NCBI GenBank assembly: GCA_963971305.1
Contig: OZ020303.1
Coordinates: 40,164,106 to 40,228,105, forward strand
DNA from: Arcuatula senhousia
Lineage: Eukaryota; Mollusca; Bivalvia; Mytilida; Mytilidae
Reading direction: 5' to 3'
DNA length: 64,000 bases
The stretch's first letter is position 1; every line of letters begins with the position of its first letter. This document shows, piece by piece, positions 12,101 through 20,165 of the stretch. The position numbers and the translations under genes are program-made. The notes beneath the pieces were generated by a model. The model saw only the letters and a list, made by a program, of their open reading frames with translations, ran no database searches and was not told the DNA's origin.

Positions 12101-14846
12101 TTAAATTTAGAATCGCTACCTGACAAGAATAAATTTGCAAAAAAAATTTTCAAAATCGGACCACAAATAAAAAAGCCCCATTTGGCCCCTAATTACGTAA
12201 TAGGGGGAAAAAGGGGGGTCGCAAAAATTAATTCTTAATTTTGTATTCGCTATTTGACAAGAACAAACATGCAAAAAAAATTTTCAAAATCGGACCAGAA
12301 ATAAAAAAAGTTTCAATTTCGGCCCCATTTGGCCTTTAATTACGTAATAAGGGGAAAAAGGGGGGGTCGCAAAAATTTATTCTTAATTTTGTATCCGCTA
12401 TTTGACAAGAACAAACATGCAAAAAAAAATTTCAAAATCGGACCAGAAATAAAAAAGTTTCAATTTCGGCCCCTTTTGGCCCATTATTACGTAACAGGTG
12501 AAAAAGGGGTGGGGGTCGCAAAAATAAATTCTCAAATTTGGATTCGCTACTTGACAAAAATAAAGTTGCAAAAAAAAATTTCAAAATCTGACCACAAAGA
12601 AAAAAGTTTCAATTTTGGCCCCATTCGGCCCCTAATTACGTAATAGGGGGAAAAAGGGGGGGTCGCAAAAATTAATTCTTAATTTTGTATCCGCTATTTG
12701 ACAAGAACAAACATGTAAAAAAAAATTTCAAAATCGGACCACAAATAAAAAAGTTTTTATTTTGGCCCCTTTTGGCCCCTAATTACACAACCGAGAAAAA
12801 GGGGGGCGCAAAAATTCATCAGGTTCATTCTTTTCTTGTAAGAAACATTCTTGACAAATTTCACAGCAATAGGCCAACTAGGACCAAAGTTATGGTGGAA
12901 ACAAGTAAAATATTTGAATTTTTTTCCCCTTTTGGGCCCCTAATTTCGAAACAAAAAAAGGGGGGACCCCCAAAATCAATCCCATTCATCCTTGTATGGT
13001 AAGGAACATCACTGTCAAATTTCATAGCAATTGGATAACTAGAACTAAAGTTATTGTGGAAACAAACAAAAAAGTAGTATTTTTGGCCCTTTTTTGGCCC
13101 CTAATTTCTAAACGAAAAATGGGGGGACCCCCAAAATCAATCCCATGCATCCTTTTATGGTAAGGAACATCATTGTAAAGTTTCATAGCAATCGGATAAC
13201 TGGAACTAAAGTTATTGTGGAAACACTAAAAAGTTAACAGACAACGACGACGATGACGACGACGACGACGACGATGACGACGACGACGACGACAGCATCA
13301 TACCATAATACGTCCGCAAATTTTTTGCGGTCGTATAAAAATTATGTTAACTTGAAAAAAGTATATCAATTAGTTTACAAGTTGTTGGGGATAAGAGCTA
13401 TGTAGACATAATAATGCACCAATACTGCTGACAGACAGACATACAGAAACATTGTGGGTGTGTTGTGTATGGATATGGTGGACAGACAGTGTCTTATATG
13501 CCAATCTAAATAAGTTTGCTCAGGAGGAAAGGGGAATAATCTGTTTAAAGTCAGAAATAAACCTAGGCTTAACCAATGATGTACATGAAAGGAAAGTATA
13601 TGATTTAGCTCAATATATTTGTTTGCACTATAAACCATGTTTTCAATTTCACACACTGTACTCATAAAACTCAACAATAAAGTTCAAAACACTTTAACTT
13701 TCAAATAATTTACAAGTACACGTATAATGCTTTTAGATATTTTCAGCTGTGAACATTTTTCTCATTTTTCTAATAAATAGAACTTCTTGGTATGTAACTA
13801 TATTGTAAAAGGACTTTCTAACTATTTGATTTTCTTAGTACATATATGTATCTCTATTGTACATGTTGTAAAATGATTTCTCAATGAATACTTACTCTAA
13901 GTATCTATTTCCTTCCTTGCCACATAGTGGTTTAAACAAACTTCTATTTAAATCTTCTGTTACAATGATAACGTCATCATCTTTAAATAAATAAAGTAAA
14001 AACTATTTAGTTAAGACATATATATACAGTATAGGCAAAGAGGACTAAGCTAACCTAAGCTATAGTTATCATTGTATAGTTTTTTTAATATGGAGTAGGC
14101 ATGAGCCTAAAATCGGACGAAGTCAATTGCACATAGATCTCACAAATGAAATAAAATTTGAATAATGTCAATGATGAAAACCATGCCTTCATGACCAAAC
14201 TAAGCTATAGTTATCATTGTATAGTTTTTTATTATCATTTATGAATGTGATGAAGGCCTGTTAATTGAGTCATTTTTCACTAAGATATTTTTATTGGATA
14301 AGGCAAAGTCTAAATTTACAAAACTTAAACAAAGAACTTTTTTTAAAGATTGAAACACTGCTTAACTTAAACAAGATCTTAATATAAAGACATACAAATT
14401 TTATTATGCTCATTAAATGATGAAAATACAGATTTGCATTTTAACTACGGTTACTTCCTAGGCTGTATATGCACACATGTATTTGCATCTACTTTAAAAC
14501 TAACACACCTGGCTTTGCTTTTGGCAATATTAAGACATACAAATTTCTATTATGCTCATTAAATGACAAAAATACAGAGTTGCATTGAACTAGAGTTCCA
14601 TCCTAGCTGGTATACATGTATGTATTTGCATCTACTTTAAAACTAAAACACCTTGCTTTGCTTTTGGTTTCTTGGAAATAGGTTTTATGTTTGATATGTC
14701 AAGTGTTTCTGCCTCTTCTTTATTATAGCCATCAAACTGTACAGTGACTTTAAGGTCTGGTGATCGGAATATTTTCAATATCTGTCCAGGATAAAATTTC
14801 CCATCTTCTTCATAAAAAGCTAAGCATTTATCTCCCTTACTCCAAA
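70..14846 (-). CDS. ERCC6L2: ERCC6L2-like SNF2 ATPase, 5' and central part (11 exons, incomplete at both ends)
   Basis: Nuclear SNF2-family ATPase acting in DNA damage repair; the call is from remembered family sequence, not a search. Exons in gene order: 14652-14846, 13896-13980, 11347-11544, 7525-7895, 6199-6293, 5716-5844, 5011-5094, 2532-2662, 1339-1438, 714-773, 70-185. Every junction is AG/GT and the reading phase carries across all ten, giving about 521 residues without a stop. Order of parts: Tudor-like domain, a long Lys/Ser-rich linker, the block DLEKPRF, then [13 protein letters not shown], Walker [10 protein letters not shown], the [17 protein letters not shown] block, motif II DEVH and motif [12 protein letters not shown]. 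Human ERCC6L2 has the same order but lacks most of the linker. The first exon (start Met) lies above 14846 and was not identified; the gene continues beyond the left edge. Introns are rich in transposable elements. Confidence 0.93.
714..773 (-). CDS. ERCC6L2: ERCC6L2 exon: motif II (DEVH)
   Basis: A 20-codon exon, [20 protein letters not shown], between acceptor TTTTTAG and donor GTAAGG. It holds the Walker B/motif II acidic pair. The box reads DEVH where the human protein has DEAH. Confidence 0.9.
915..1085 (+). repeat. Penelope-like element 3' tail
   Basis: A non-coding segment with the phrases TTCTGTTCGGTTGAT, TTTGACACTCGAATG and GGTGCCTC. The same segment occurs at 56760-56885 (+), 58890-58990 (+, partial) and 39030-39160 (-). 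At 39030 it directly follows Penelope-like coding remains, which is why it is assigned to that element. It lies in an ERCC6L2 intron. Confidence 0.6.
1339..1438 (-). CDS. ERCC6L2: ERCC6L2 exon: between motifs Ib and II
   Basis: Reads [20 protein letters not shown], then [13 protein letters not shown], matching the family's HG..KD and TT(Y/F)ET(L/F)R landmarks. Acceptor TTTTTCAG, donor CAA|GTATAT, phase 0 exit. Confidence 0.9.
2532..2662 (-). CDS. ERCC6L2: ERCC6L2 exon: motif Ib region
   Basis: An acidic start ([14 protein letters not shown]) leads into [20 protein letters not shown] and GYFTV. The family's usual VAPLSVLYNWKDEL is here [14 protein letters not shown]. Acceptor ACATTTTAG, donor GG|GTAAGA, two bases carried over. 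Confidence 0.9.
2821..2940 (+). other. Cys-rich CXC-like open frame, probable transposon fragment
   Basis: A short open frame in an ERCC6L2 intron, on the opposite strand, reads [18 protein letters not shown] and then [12 protein letters not shown]. The spacing of cysteines (C-x-C-x3-C-x4-C) resembles CXC-type zinc segments that recur in animal transposon proteins. It could be a relic or a chance frame; no neighbouring exons were recognised. Confidence 0.25.
3147..5005 (+). mobile_element. Tandem-core element, family 1 copy 1 (Helentron/HINE-like)
   Basis: Begins ACAAGAGGCTCC with a small hairpin (AGGCTCC/GGAGCCT) and the segment GCTCACCTGG. Then come nine direct repeats of 157-165 bp, seen as GTAGAGCTAAATG at 3207, 3364, 3522, 3679, 3837, 3995, 4153, 4311, 4476 and 4641. 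A unique segment with CATACCAAGTTTCAT (4826-4840) and a GAC/ACAG microsatellite (about 4890-4955) follow. It ends in a hairpin (4971-5001) and AAAAA. This design resembles bivalve pearl-type elements, regarded as non-autonomous Helitron/Helentron relatives. No coding capacity. Confidence 0.85.
5011..5094 (-). CDS. ERCC6L2: ERCC6L2 exon: motif Ia helix
   Basis: Reads [20 protein letters not shown] and ends KFIRE, 28 codons in phase 0. It continues [11 protein letters not shown] as in the family. The donor is GTACTT, and from donor base +5 onwards the intron appears to be the end of a transposable element (3147-5005). Confidence 0.9.
5716..5844 (-). CDS. ERCC6L2: ERCC6L2 exon: SNF2 motif Q and Walker A (motif I)
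   Basis: Reads [20 protein letters not shown] and later [26 protein letters not shown] followed by GDDMGLGKT is the ATP-binding block of the ERCC6/ERCC6L2 group. Clean acceptor (TTTCAAG) and donor (CAG|GTAATT), phase 0 on both sides, 43 codons. Confidence 0.95.
6199..6293 (-). CDS. ERCC6L2: ERCC6L2 exon: DLEKP block before the helicase core
   Basis: Reads [20 protein letters not shown], then [12 protein letters not shown]. The DLEKP motif sits just before the ATPase core in the human protein as well. Acceptor TTTGTAG, donor CCT|GTTATT; it enters with two bases and exits in phase 0. Confidence 0.85.
6787..7511 (+). mobile_element. Tandem-core element, family 3
   Basis: GTCTCGCCTGC at 6810-6820 is complementary to GCAGGCGAGAC near 7496-7506. 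The core repeats with a 174-bp period (CAAGGTCAAGGTC at 6971, 7145 and 7319). Each unit contains CATACCAAGTTTCAT (7029, 7203, 7377). It ends in a hairpin (7481-7506, apex CTGC-TTT-GCAG) and AAAAA. Because 174 is divisible by three the repeat leaves a long open frame, which is not taken as a gene. No GAC microsatellite was seen. Confidence 0.75.
7525..7895 (-). CDS. ERCC6L2: ERCC6L2 exon: Ser-rich linker 2
   Basis: Begins with [16 protein letters not shown] and contains a degenerate internal duplication ([11 protein letters not shown] and [11 protein letters not shown]). It is acidic and Ser-rich, so probably disordered. Acceptor TTTTAG, donor GAGG|GTAATG. A tandem-core element (6787-7511) ends about 14 bases beyond the donor. 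Confidence 0.85.
8398..10609 (+). mobile_element. Tandem-core element, family 1 copy 2
   Basis: Same 5' start, roughly 158-bp units, CATACCAAGTTTCAT (10470-10484), GAC run and terminal hairpin (10575-10605) as copy 1. The units differ from copy 1 (for example CAACAGCTTTTCTCTATC), so the two arrays have been homogenised separately. A block of about 270 bp inside the array (about 8690-8910) is repeated at about 8960-9180 and includes the same short deletion, which shows duplication after the array formed. Confidence 0.85.
10610..11186 (+). mobile_element. Family 1 variant, single-unit copy abutting copy 2
   Basis: Starts where copy 2 ends, without the usual 5' head. It has the same order of parts: rounded-off unit, microsatellite of ACGGACG type (about 11097-11142), GCCAAGTGAT, and a hairpin at 11154-11182 with apex TTGCC-TTA-GGCAA in place of TGGACC-TTC-GGTCCA. 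A second relative of this subtype is at 63290-63636. Confidence 0.7.
11347..11544 (-). CDS. ERCC6L2: ERCC6L2 exon: Lys/Ser-rich linker 1
   Basis: Begins [19 protein letters not shown] and continues into a basic run with KKKKPSTKD, a possible nuclear localisation signal. Low complexity, predicted disordered. Acceptor CCAATAG; the donor GTTGAT is weak but phase-compatible with the next exon. No counterpart of this exon is recalled in human ERCC6L2. Confidence 0.8.
11820..13341 (+). mobile_element. Tandem-core element, family 2
   Basis: ATACGACCGCA at about 11845 is complementary to TGCGGTCGTAT at 13326-13336. The core holds about five units of roughly 160 bp with GCTATTTGACAAGAA and CGGACCA phrases and G-rich runs, then two or three shorter units ending AAAGTTATTGTGGAAAC. 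A GAC/GATGAC microsatellite (about 13240-13292) and a terminal hairpin at 13308-13336 (CCGCAAA/TTTGCGG stem) followed by AAAAA complete it. It lies in an ERCC6L2 intron. Runs of open frame inside are repeat artefacts. Confidence 0.8.
13896..13980 (-). CDS. ERCC6L2: ERCC6L2 exon: post-Tudor acidic segment
   Basis: Reads [20 protein letters not shown] and onward to NRYLE, between an acceptor TTTAAAG and a strong donor GTAAGT. Phase in 1, phase out 2, both agreeing with its neighbours. Confidence 0.85.
14380..14670. repeat. Tandem duplication including an exon end
   Basis: 14380-14526 and 14527-14670 are diverged direct copies of about 146 bp. The distal copy includes the last bases and donor of the Tudor exon; the proximal copy carries a matching decoy (CAAAGCCAG|GTGTGT on the minus strand). 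Confidence 0.75.
14652..14846 (-). CDS. ERCC6L2: ERCC6L2 exon: Tudor-like domain
   Basis: Reads [20 protein letters not shown], then a beta-rich stretch ending [16 protein letters not shown]. This matches the N-terminal Tudor domain that opens ERCC6L2. The acceptor is TTTCAG. One base of the first codon (making Val) must come from the preceding, unseen exon. It ends at AAG|GTGTTT with one base carried into the next exon. The 3' end of this exon and its donor are duplicated about 146 bp further into the intron. Confidence 0.9.
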
Positions 14847-16140
14847 CTGAAACAATATATACATATGAGTTAAACACTTCTTTTCAGGTATGCACAAGTT
14901 TGATTACACATATATATGAACAAGCAAAATACCAGTCTAACCAGCCTACATTAATCATGTTAATATTTTAAAAGAGCTTTTTGGTGTGGGTGGGGATAAT
15001 TCATGGGGCGTGTTCAACATTCCCTCCCTAGGCAGACTGGGTAAATTATTTTCCCCTGGTTGAAGTACAGAACGCGGTTGACCTCTGTTTTGTATGGGTC
15101 AATGGTCTTTTTAACAAACAAAAGTGTACATTCGGAACAACCTAGGTTACATATTATGTTAATTACCAAGGTTGTTCTCGTTCCTACCTGTGGCTCCCTT
15201 GGTTTGAATGTCGAACGCAAGCTGCTTTAGTTATGCTTCTACATTTTCAAGATGATAATTTTCACATGATTGGTAATGGAATATTCCAGGAAATTAACCT
15301 TGATTACTTTGAAAGTATTAATTTTGGGGTGTACCAAAGAATTATATAAATAACATGTATGAAGCAATGGAAAACATCTGATACTGTGAGGATTTTTTCA
15401 GTACGTGTGCAACTTCAACTTCTCCTTGTGATATCATGAAGGCGACTTTTCAAGGCAACATTTCACCCATTTTTAGTGAGCCTTGGACTAACTCCCTCAA
15501 GATTTTCACACAAGATAAAAATGGATGAAGGAAAACAAATGTTAATAATCAGGTAACAATACACAGGAAATACATGTACACGTACACAAAATTAAATAAA
15601 TGATAAAACATTCCTGCAACTATACAGAATAGCTTTTTTGAACTTCACTATACCTTTGGGGGAGCTAGCTGCTGTACTCATTACTTTAAAGTTATTTATT
15701 GTTCCATGGTACTTGCATCTTTTATCCTCACCATGTCTTCAACTCTTACATTTGGTTACTTATGTCATGCATGCAGTTTATGACCTACATCTTATGCTTG
15801 TGCATGTTATCATTCTGCAAAAGAAAATTATTAAATGTACATGAAAATTTAAAACAATATGAACTAATCATTCATATAACATATATAAATATCACATTTG
15901 TGTATGCATAGAAAATGTAGAATGTAGAAAATCTTCCGAATTGTACATGCTATGCTGTATGAGACTATGCTATGATGGAAAAAAAATGTTACATGAATGT
16001 CAATCCCTTCAATGAATAAAGTATGAAGTATTTTTTGCATCTTTTAACAATGTTTAAGGCCATGCCTTTTTCATTTTATCAAAATATAAATGCAATTGAT
16101 ATGTTTAACATTCATCATCATTCATGTTGTTATCAAATAC
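14847..16140. other. No gene seen; upstream of ERCC6L2 exons
   Basis: The missing first exon and promoter of ERCC6L2 probably lie here or further right, but no start exon with the required phase was found. A small hairpin is present (GAACAACCTAGGT at 15135-15147 against 15165-15177). The rest is AT-rich with short chance frames. Confidence 0.5.
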
Positions 16141-16590
16141 TAGTGAGTGAGTTGGTGTTTTACGCCCTTGCAATGCTATATAGGTTATTTAAAGGCGATG
16201 AACATGAAAAGGATGATAAAATGAAATATGTGGTAAGATGGGAAACAAAGGAACAGTTAATTATGATATCCACAGGAAAAGGAGAGCGTTGGGTAGGGGT
16301 GGAAAGTTTAGTCTATGTGGTCGCTACTTGGCTGTCCAGAGAGGTTTTTTTTTCGTGCATGAAGCGTGGCACTCTCCATACATGTTGGCCCTCTATGGTC
16401 ATCGTCAGGGTTTCTGTATTATAGACCTTACAATCCCGGCGGACAAGGGCCACCTATTCAGCCACCTAGGTTACACACTTGGTTGCTTTGTGGGCTAAGC
16501 ACTGACATGACGTCAGAATCCCAAGACCCTTAGTCTTACGACAAGCTAGGTCTGATGCAGACCTTTTCGCCACCTGATCCACGCACAGGA
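16141..16590 (+). repeat. Dispersed ~430-bp repeat, copy 1
   Basis: Starts GTGAGTGAGTTGGTGTTTTA and ends near CTTACGACAAGC and TTCGCC. Two further copies lie at 53507-53945 (+) and 54527-54945 (-). All copies share the phrases GGAAAAGG, TTGGCCC, GGTTACACACTTGG-like and CAAGACCCTTAGTC. Non-coding despite short open frames; class unknown. Confidence 0.7.
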
Positions 16591-17226
16591 CTGTCAAATA
16601 TTAGGACCAATTTCAAAGAAGCAACTCTGTTTATCAGAGTCCTCCCCAGAAGTTTCTTATTGCATCTTGGTAATATCTTAGATTTTTACAATAGCATCTC
16701 TTCATTAACATTAGAGTATTTCATTCACTATTGAGTGTATTAATGATAATTTAGGTAGCTTCATATTTAAACAAGATAAAATCACCATTGCTAGGATGCT
16801 AAAAGGGCCTGGGGAGAACACTGTTTATACACAGACATAAAATGAAAACATAATACATTGTACATGTAAGTGTGCATAGCAGTCTCTTTAGCCTGTTTAG
16901 CAGGGTTCACCACAGGCTGTTAAAGCGTGGGGGTCCGCCGCGCTTGATTTATCTGCGCCACGCTTCAAAGTTGGTGCGCCACCTTAAAAGAATTCATAAT
17001 TGTAAAATCTGAAAGTCTTTCTGAGTATCAAAATCTTGAGAATCTGTGAGAAGCCATTTAAATTTCAAGCCATTGACATATTTATAGCCCCTTGGGCATA
17101 ATAAACAAAACGGTCCTCTTGTGTCAACTTATTAACACAATTAACTAAAGATCGATCTGGTCAGCTGACTGATGGGTTTTTATAGTTGTGACTATAGGGG
17201 AATGCCCCTCTGCAGCGACTAAAGGT
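16591..17226. other. No gene seen
   Basis: Intergenic sequence with a locally GC-rich patch (16890-16990). Nothing recognisable on either strand. Confidence 0.5.
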
Positions 17227-17299
17227 AGAAAAACCACAATGGACAACCGGCAGCAGACTTCAACGATGACTGCTCACGGTTGTCCATTGTGGTTTTTCT
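17227..17299. repeat. Hairpin of a short inverted-repeat element
   Basis: A perfect 23-bp stem: AGAAAAACCACAATGGACAA.. at 17227-17249 pairs with 17277-17299. The right arm and the following sequence (GCTGTGTCGCGTACACTTAT) recur at 43267-43352, so this is one end of a dispersed element. Confidence 0.75.
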
Positions 17300-17880
17300 G
17301 AATTGACGCTTAATTGTGGGCTGTGTCGCGTACACTTATTCCACATCTCATTATTTTCTATTGCATGGACATCAAAATAAATTCCATACCATTTGAAAGT
17401 TAATTTGGATTGATTAATATTAATCTATGCAAGCCTTGAGAGTAATGCCATTCTCATTTCATATAACCTCATATGAGAGCAATGTGAAGCTCACTAATGT
17501 ACTACAGAGTCTGACAAATAGCATGAGACCCAAACTATAATCCTTCAAATAAAATTCTTCTCAGATCGGATTTTCGATAAATGGCAGGAAATACTATCAC
17601 ATTGTCTCTTATTATCTCGCCCCATTGACCCGTGGTTGGGGAATGGATTTTATTTTGTTATCATCACCAGCTTTTAGGGCAATGTCATCTCATATAATCT
17701 CATATATGGAGTTGTAAAAAATTAGTAAAGCTCTAAGATGTCACAAGGGTGTCCAAAAATCGAGGGGCAGAGTAAACTTCTGTCAATAATATACTGTATA
17801 CCCAGGACTTTTTTTCAAAGAATAAATCAAATGCTTCATTGCTGCTTAGCCCTAAATTTTGTCTAGACCAACAATAATAA

Positions 17881-18346
17881 ATTGTTTGTTTCTCCTTTTA
17901 CGACCCTACTTCTCACATGATGGGTAGGTTATGTAGGCAAAATATTTTTTCCCTTAGGCAGCAACCATTTGAAATTCGAGGGGGGGGGGTGGTAAGGATT
18001 TTTTGAAAAAAATATTTTGTTTTCAATTTTTTTGAAAAATCCATACCCCCCCCCCCCCCAGAATTTCAAATGGTTGCTGCTTTACACAACTTTTTATATA
18101 TTGTTACAAAGTTACTGAGTAACCAAAGCATTGAAAATCATATGTTTTTGCAAGTATGAAGGGGTATATTGGAATAGTAAATAAAATAAAAAATTTTCAA
18201 AACTTTATTGAATGAGTGAACTTAATCAATATGGTCATATCCCATAATTTAGATAAAAAAAAAACAATTTTTGAATTCAAAGGTCCAAAAATATTTCCAG
18301 TAGGACTGACTTTTCCGGGTAGGTTGTAAAGGGAGAAACAAACAAT
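17881..18346. mobile_element. Inverted-repeat element with a second element nested inside
   Basis: The outer arms are ATTGTTTGTTTCTCC at 17881 and GGAGAAACAAACAAT ending at 18346. The interior is interrupted by a separate small element at 17957-18081. No coding capacity. Confidence 0.65.
17957..18081. mobile_element. Small MITE (TTA target duplication)
   Basis: Arms GGCAGCAACCATTTGAAATT and AATTTCAAATGGTTGCTGCT are flanked by TTA on both sides (17954-17956, 18082-18084). Next to the arms are a G-run and a C-run. A 3-bp TTA/TAA target site fits PIF/Harbinger-type MITEs. A related single end (CAAATGGTTGC) is at about 57108. Confidence 0.7.
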
Positions 18347-18427
18347 AATTTAATTTTGACCCTAGTGAAATGGTTGCCTACATGTAGGTGACTAAATTCA
18401 CGAATCGGCGACTGAAAATCATCTTAT

Positions 18428-18761
18428 ACGCTCCCAAAAGGAGTGATAATAGTAGAAACGTCAGTATTTTAGTTGTTCTATGAGCTGAATTTTCCTTCAA
18501 CATCCAGTTTCGCACGCTTGTTTTCGCGAAGTTTCAGCATCTTTTTTAACGTTTTTTTTTACTTGATAATTTCGGACGTCATTTAGCGCATAAGTGACCC
18601 ACATGAAAAGCTAGTTTTGTTCATTTTCGAACATGAATTGTTACATATTTTTGACTTCTGTTCACGTTTAAATGTTTTTTATAAATTAGTTAAAGCTTGG
18701 AAAATATTCATAAAAACAATTAACTTTGGGAGCTTAACAGGTTAAGCCTGCCTCATATTAG
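18428..18761 (+). mobile_element. ACGCTCCC-ended palindromic element, copy A
   Basis: Starts ACGCTCCC with a short hairpin, ends near GGGAGCTTAACAGGTTAAGCCTG (shown only for its palindromic end, AGGTTAAGCCT). It is related along its length to copies at 20166-22094 and 23092-23373 (inverted). About 300 bp, non-coding. Confidence 0.7.
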
Positions 18762-20165
18762 TTTAAAAAAGATCAAATGCTTCAAATATTGACATGTTTG
18801 AACACTATTTTTTTTCTGGCCACCTACAATTTTAAGCTGGCGACCAACTTTTTGAATTAATTTATTTTAAATAGACAATAGACAATATTTATTTGCATAA
18901 ACACATTTACATTAAATGGTTATACATTGTAGCACAAAGAATAAGCGAAAATGTCAATAAACAGTTGATATGCGAGCGTAGCGAGCTATTTAATGTAGAA
19001 AGTATGCCAAATTGCACGATTTCCTCAAAATACTATGGAAGAAAAATTGTTCTGTCACCGGAAACTTTTGATTTTCGGAAGTTTTCGAAAATGTCTGCGT
19101 GTGCTGAAAAATTGCGAGAAATAGTAATCATGGTAATACATCGTCCCAAATTATCTTGTCCCAGACATTATTCCAAATTATCAATGGAATAGATTATTTT
19201 TGTATCTACGCGAGCTTTTAAGGCTATGTCTTTCTCATATTAATTACAAACATGTATAGCAATATTAACATGGCATGACAGTGGTACTCTTTAGAGTGAC
19301 TGTACGTTGAGTCATACACTTTTTAAGGTTTTAACTTTTAAAATCTCGACAGCAAATGTGAATCAGTTTCAATCATTTTCCGAAACATGGAGGTGGGCAA
19401 GAACTTCAAATACTTAATATATTTTTGAAAAATATAAGTTCGTTAATATTTTAACAGATTATTATTTGAAGGTAACAAAAGAAAAAAAAAACGTGGAGTC
19501 GTACACCTCAAAAGTTTGAAAATTTTCGTTCATTTTTTGCTAAGTTGACAATGACTGTTGTATATGGAGTGAAAGACAATCACTTCAATGACATTTGTCA
19601 CTGCTTACATGTACATGATGTAGTTTCCAGAAAAAGGCAGAATGATATCATGTCAGTTTATTTGTCAGTATGCATTCACTATGCATCTTTGCAGCATTTT
19701 TCCCTTCTCTAAAAATCAGCTGATTTAGATTTTGAGCATAAGTACTGAAATCACAATTGAAACTTTTGAAAATATTAGCGGAAACTAACTGAAATTACAT
19801 AATTTTGCAATGTCAAAGTGATTTCTGATCTATGCTTTAACAATAAGGTGTTTTCAGCTTTATTTGTTTTTCTTTCTTTATGTTAATAGAGAGTGCCGGA
19901 ATTCGCTTAAACTATAATTGCCAATTTTTCCAAGAAATATTTCAAAAAAATATCTTAAGAATTCTGTTTGACGGATCGTTTTATTTAGTTTTTAATAGAT
20001 ATATTGTTTGTATAACCAATAAAAATTCCCCACTGGTGTTTTAGAAAAGACTATTATACAATTTAGCGGATTAATTAGACTTCGATTTTTAATTTTAATT
20101 TAATTGTTGTTCAATTCAAAAACATGACTTATACTGTAAAAGAACATATTCATGATATTAATGAT
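18762..20165. other. No gene seen
   Basis: Intergenic, AT-rich. Segments at about 19290-19320 and 19490-19510 are related in inverted sense to 22165-22205 (phrases GTGGAGTCGTACAC and AGAGTGACTGTAC), so part of this stretch belongs to a larger inverted repeat around the LINE. Confidence 0.45.

Noticed and set aside
12032..13002. Several overlapping 68-105 codon frames with KIGPQIKK repeats
   Set aside because: They are translations of the family 2 core repeats.
15180..15220. Possible first exon of ERCC6L2 ending CACAG|GTAGGA, phase-compatible with the Tudor exon
   Set aside because: No ATG between the upstream stop and the donor, so it cannot supply the start; it would only work as part of a longer exon chain.
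16023..16498. Two long overlapping frames in the 16141 repeat (for example MGNKGTVNYDIHRKRRALG)
   Set aside because: The other copies of the repeat (53507, 54527) do not keep either frame.
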